Part shown: positions 5,577 to 6,764 of the stretch, one piece after another
Layout of the letters: every line of letters begins with the position of its first letter
How positions within the stretch are numbered: position 1 is the stretch's first letter
Assembly (NCBI GenBank): GCA_002383105.1
Contig: DFXC01000059.1
Location: 3,752-10,515, forward strand
DNA length: 6,764 nucleotides
Direction of reading: 5' to 3'
From: Hyphomicrobiaceae bacterium UBA4118
GTDB lineage: Bacteria > Pseudomonadota > Alphaproteobacteria > Rhizobiales > Methyloligellaceae
The notes under the pieces: model-generated
Told to the model about the DNA's origin: nothing
Database searches by the model: none
Seen by the model: the letters and a program-made list of their open reading frames with translations, nothing else
Position numbers and translations under genes: made by a program

Positions 5577-6449
5577 ATGGCTGCTCGCGTCCGCAAGGCG
5601 GTGTTCCCCGTGGCGGGGCTTGGCACCCGTTTCCTGCCGGCGACCAAGGCCATGCCGAAGGAGATGCTGACCGTGGTCGACCGCCCGCTGATCCAGCATG
5701 TGGTCGACGAAGCGATGGAAGCCGGCATCGAGCATTTCATCTTCATCACCGGCCGCAACAAGGGCGTGATCGAGGACCACTTCGACCGGCAATTTGAGCT
5801 CGAGCAGGTGCTCGCCGCCCGCGGCAAGACAAGCGAACTTCAGAGCCTCAACGACGATCTGCCGGGCCCCGGCAGCACGAGCTTCACCCGTCAACAGGAG
5901 CCGCTCGGCTTGGGCCACGCCGTGTGGTGCGCGCGCGAACTCGTCGGCCGCGAGCCGTTCGCGCTGCTCCTTCCCGACGTGCTGGTGCAGACACAAGGCA
6001 AAGGATGCCTCGCCCAGATGCTCGACGTCTATGCGAGGCACGGCGGCAACATCGTCGCGGTCGACCCCGTGCCCGACGACCAGGTGAAGAATTACGGCGT
6101 GGTCAGCATCGACGAAGGCGACGGACGCGTGTTTCCCATCGACGGCATGGTGGAGAAGCCAGCCCCTGGGACCGCGCCCTCCAACCTCACCATTCTCGGC
6201 CGCTATATCCTCCAGCCCGAAATCTTCGACCTGCTCTCGGCACAGGAGCAGGGCGCCGGCGGCGAAATCCAAATTACCGATGCCATGCTCGCGCTGCTTA
6301 AGGTTCAGCCCTTCTACGCGCTGAAATACGAGGGACGCACCTTCGACTGCGGCTCCAAGGTCGGCTTCCTCACCGCCAATGTCGCTTACGCGCTCGCCCG
6401 CCCCGACATTGCCGAAGCCTTCAAGGCCGAGATCAAAAAGCTGATCTGA
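5577..6449 (+). CDS. galU: UTP-glucose-1-phosphate uridylyltransferase
   Basis: A 290-aa cytoplasmic nucleotidyltransferase that makes UDP-glucose and pyrophosphate from UTP and glucose-1-phosphate. UDP-glucose feeds exopolysaccharide, lipopolysaccharide and osmoregulated glucan synthesis and is the substrate of GalE next door. The N-terminal nucleotide-binding motif GLGTRFLPATKAMPKEM spans 14-30. QQEPLGLGHAV (106-116) contributes to base binding and LLPDV (131-135) contains the metal-binding Asp134. NYGVVS (172-177), VEKP (192-195) with the conserved Lys194, GGEIQITDA (228-236) and TFDCGSKVG (255-263) are standard GalU signatures. Nothing essential is missing and the length is normal. The start at 5577 is set by a GAGGA site 5 nt upstream. 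It is the only confident plus-strand gene here and diverges from galE, so the two may share control. Confidence 0.96.
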   Translation: MAARVRKAVFPVAGLGTRFLPATKAMPKEMLTVVDRPLIQHVVDEAMEAGIEHFIFITGRNKGVIEDHFDRQFELEQVLAARGKTSELQSLNDDLPGPGSTSFTRQQEPLGLGHAVWCARELVGREPFALLLPDVLVQTQGKGCLAQMLDVYARHGGNIVAVDPVPDDQVKNYGVVSIDEGDGRVFPIDGMVEKPAPGTAPSNLTILGRYILQPEIFDLLSAQEQGAGGEIQITDAMLALLKVQPFYALKYEGRTFDCGSKVGFLTANVAYALARPDIAEAFKAEIKKLI

Positions 6450-6568
6450 AGCCTTCCATCAGCGCGGGCAATCGTTTCTCGGCATTCCCAGTAGAATCCG
6501 TTGGGATTTATTAACCACGAACCTCCGTCACAATCGAACCAGACCGCAAATATCCTGGCCCACAGACT
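6450..6568. other. Non-coding gap between galU and the right-edge frame
   Basis: This stretch is visibly richer in A and T than the rest of the window. Apart from the weak stem-loop at 6495-6508 I see no gene, RNA or repeat in it. galU and the right-edge frame converge here, so it need not hold promoters for either. The drop in GC fits a decayed or non-coding region. Confidence 0.45.
6495..6513 (+). terminator. Weak candidate terminator after galU
   Basis: AATCC (6495-6499) and GGATT (6504-6508) form a 5-bp stem with a 4-nt loop, followed by an AT-rich TATTAA. It lies 46 bp after the galU stop. An alternative TCCCA/TGGGA pairing overlaps it. The stem is short and the T-run interrupted, so support is weak. 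Confidence 0.25.
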
Positions 6569-6764
6569 TTACCATCGACCAGATCGATAGTGGATGGGCC
6601 GAATAACAAGGTAATGTGGAAGTCGGCAGGCCTTGCCAGGATCGTCGGCATAGTTGGCCTTCTCGTAGGAGACATAGGTGCCGAGCACCAGATAGCGCCA
6701 GAACGCGTGTTGCGCCGATAATTCGTAGTAGTAGTCGATGGCGCCGAGCGAATCGGTGAGCGAG
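6569..6764 (-). CDS. 3' end of a reading frame resembling an outer-membrane beta-barrel protein, probably truncated
   Basis: A minus-strand frame enters from the right edge and runs 64 codons to TAA at 6571-6569. Alternating polar and aromatic residues, as in LSAQHAFWRYLVLGTYVSYE, followed by NYADDP, recall the strands of the BBP2-type outer-membrane beta-barrel family (Pfam PF10082, from memory). Such proteins are often encoded near polysaccharide export genes, which would suit galU and galE. After ADDP the sequence stops looking like a barrel (CRLPHYLVIRPIHYRSGRW) and ends, whereas I would expect further strands and a C-terminal aromatic strand. It may therefore be frameshifted, truncated or a pseudogene. 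The other two minus frames soon stop and do not clearly resume the pattern. Family and decay are both uncertain because most of the gene is outside the window. Confidence 0.4.
   Translation of the reverse strand, partial: SLTDSLGAIDYYYELSAQHAFWRYLVLGTYVSYEKANYADDPGKACRLPHYLVIRPIHYRSGRW

Noticed and set aside
5562..6272. A 236-codon minus-strand frame opposite galU
   Set aside because: galU has every expected motif in the other strand, so this is a shadow frame.

Overview
The window looks like a chromosomal segment of an alphaproteobacterium, most likely in the Hyphomicrobiales (Rhizobiales). It is GC-rich with strong G/C preference at third codon positions. It carries a DUF459-type SGNH protein and a tandem pair of non-lipoprotein MltB-family lytic transglycosylases, an arrangement I associate with that order. 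Between two genes lies a 49-bp imperfect palindrome (4320-4368) with GAGCATGATC/GATCATGCTC ends that I recognise as an interspersed repeat of Rhizobiales genomes. The taxonomy rests on these signs only.

Layout. Positions 1-84 (minus) hold the first 28 codons of an unidentified gene that leaves the window. Positions 85-222 are a leader with a hairpin against the ribosome binding site. Then come four genes on the minus strand, read right to left: galE (5448-4456), a 445-aa lytic transglycosylase (4306-2969), a 407-aa lytic transglycosylase with a C-terminal peptidoglycan-binding domain (2896-1673), and a secreted DUF459/SGNH protein (1581-223). The gaps between them are 149, 72 and 91 bp, so they may be partly co-transcribed. 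On the plus strand, galU (5577-6449) starts head to head with galE across 128 bp. The last 315 bp (6450-6764) hold a weak terminator candidate, an AT-richer stretch, and the 3' end of a minus-strand reading frame. That frame resembles part of an outer-membrane beta-barrel protein and seems to stop early.

How the genes may work together. GalU makes UDP-glucose from UTP and glucose-1-phosphate, and GalE interconverts UDP-glucose and UDP-galactose. Together they supply sugar donors for exopolysaccharide and lipopolysaccharide. The two exported transglycosylases cut peptidoglycan to 1,6-anhydro-MurNAc products. The SGNH protein has an intact Ser/Asp/His set in an exported domain and could remove acyl groups from peptidoglycan or from a polysaccharide; no substrate is proven. 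The most testable idea here is an envelope-remodelling module: an esterase of unknown substrate next to two lytic transglycosylases whose chemistry needs a free C6 hydroxyl on MurNAc. I see no CRISPR array, insertion sequence, rRNA or credible tRNA. All well-supported genes belong to known families, so any novelty lies in how they combine and in the non-coding structure.
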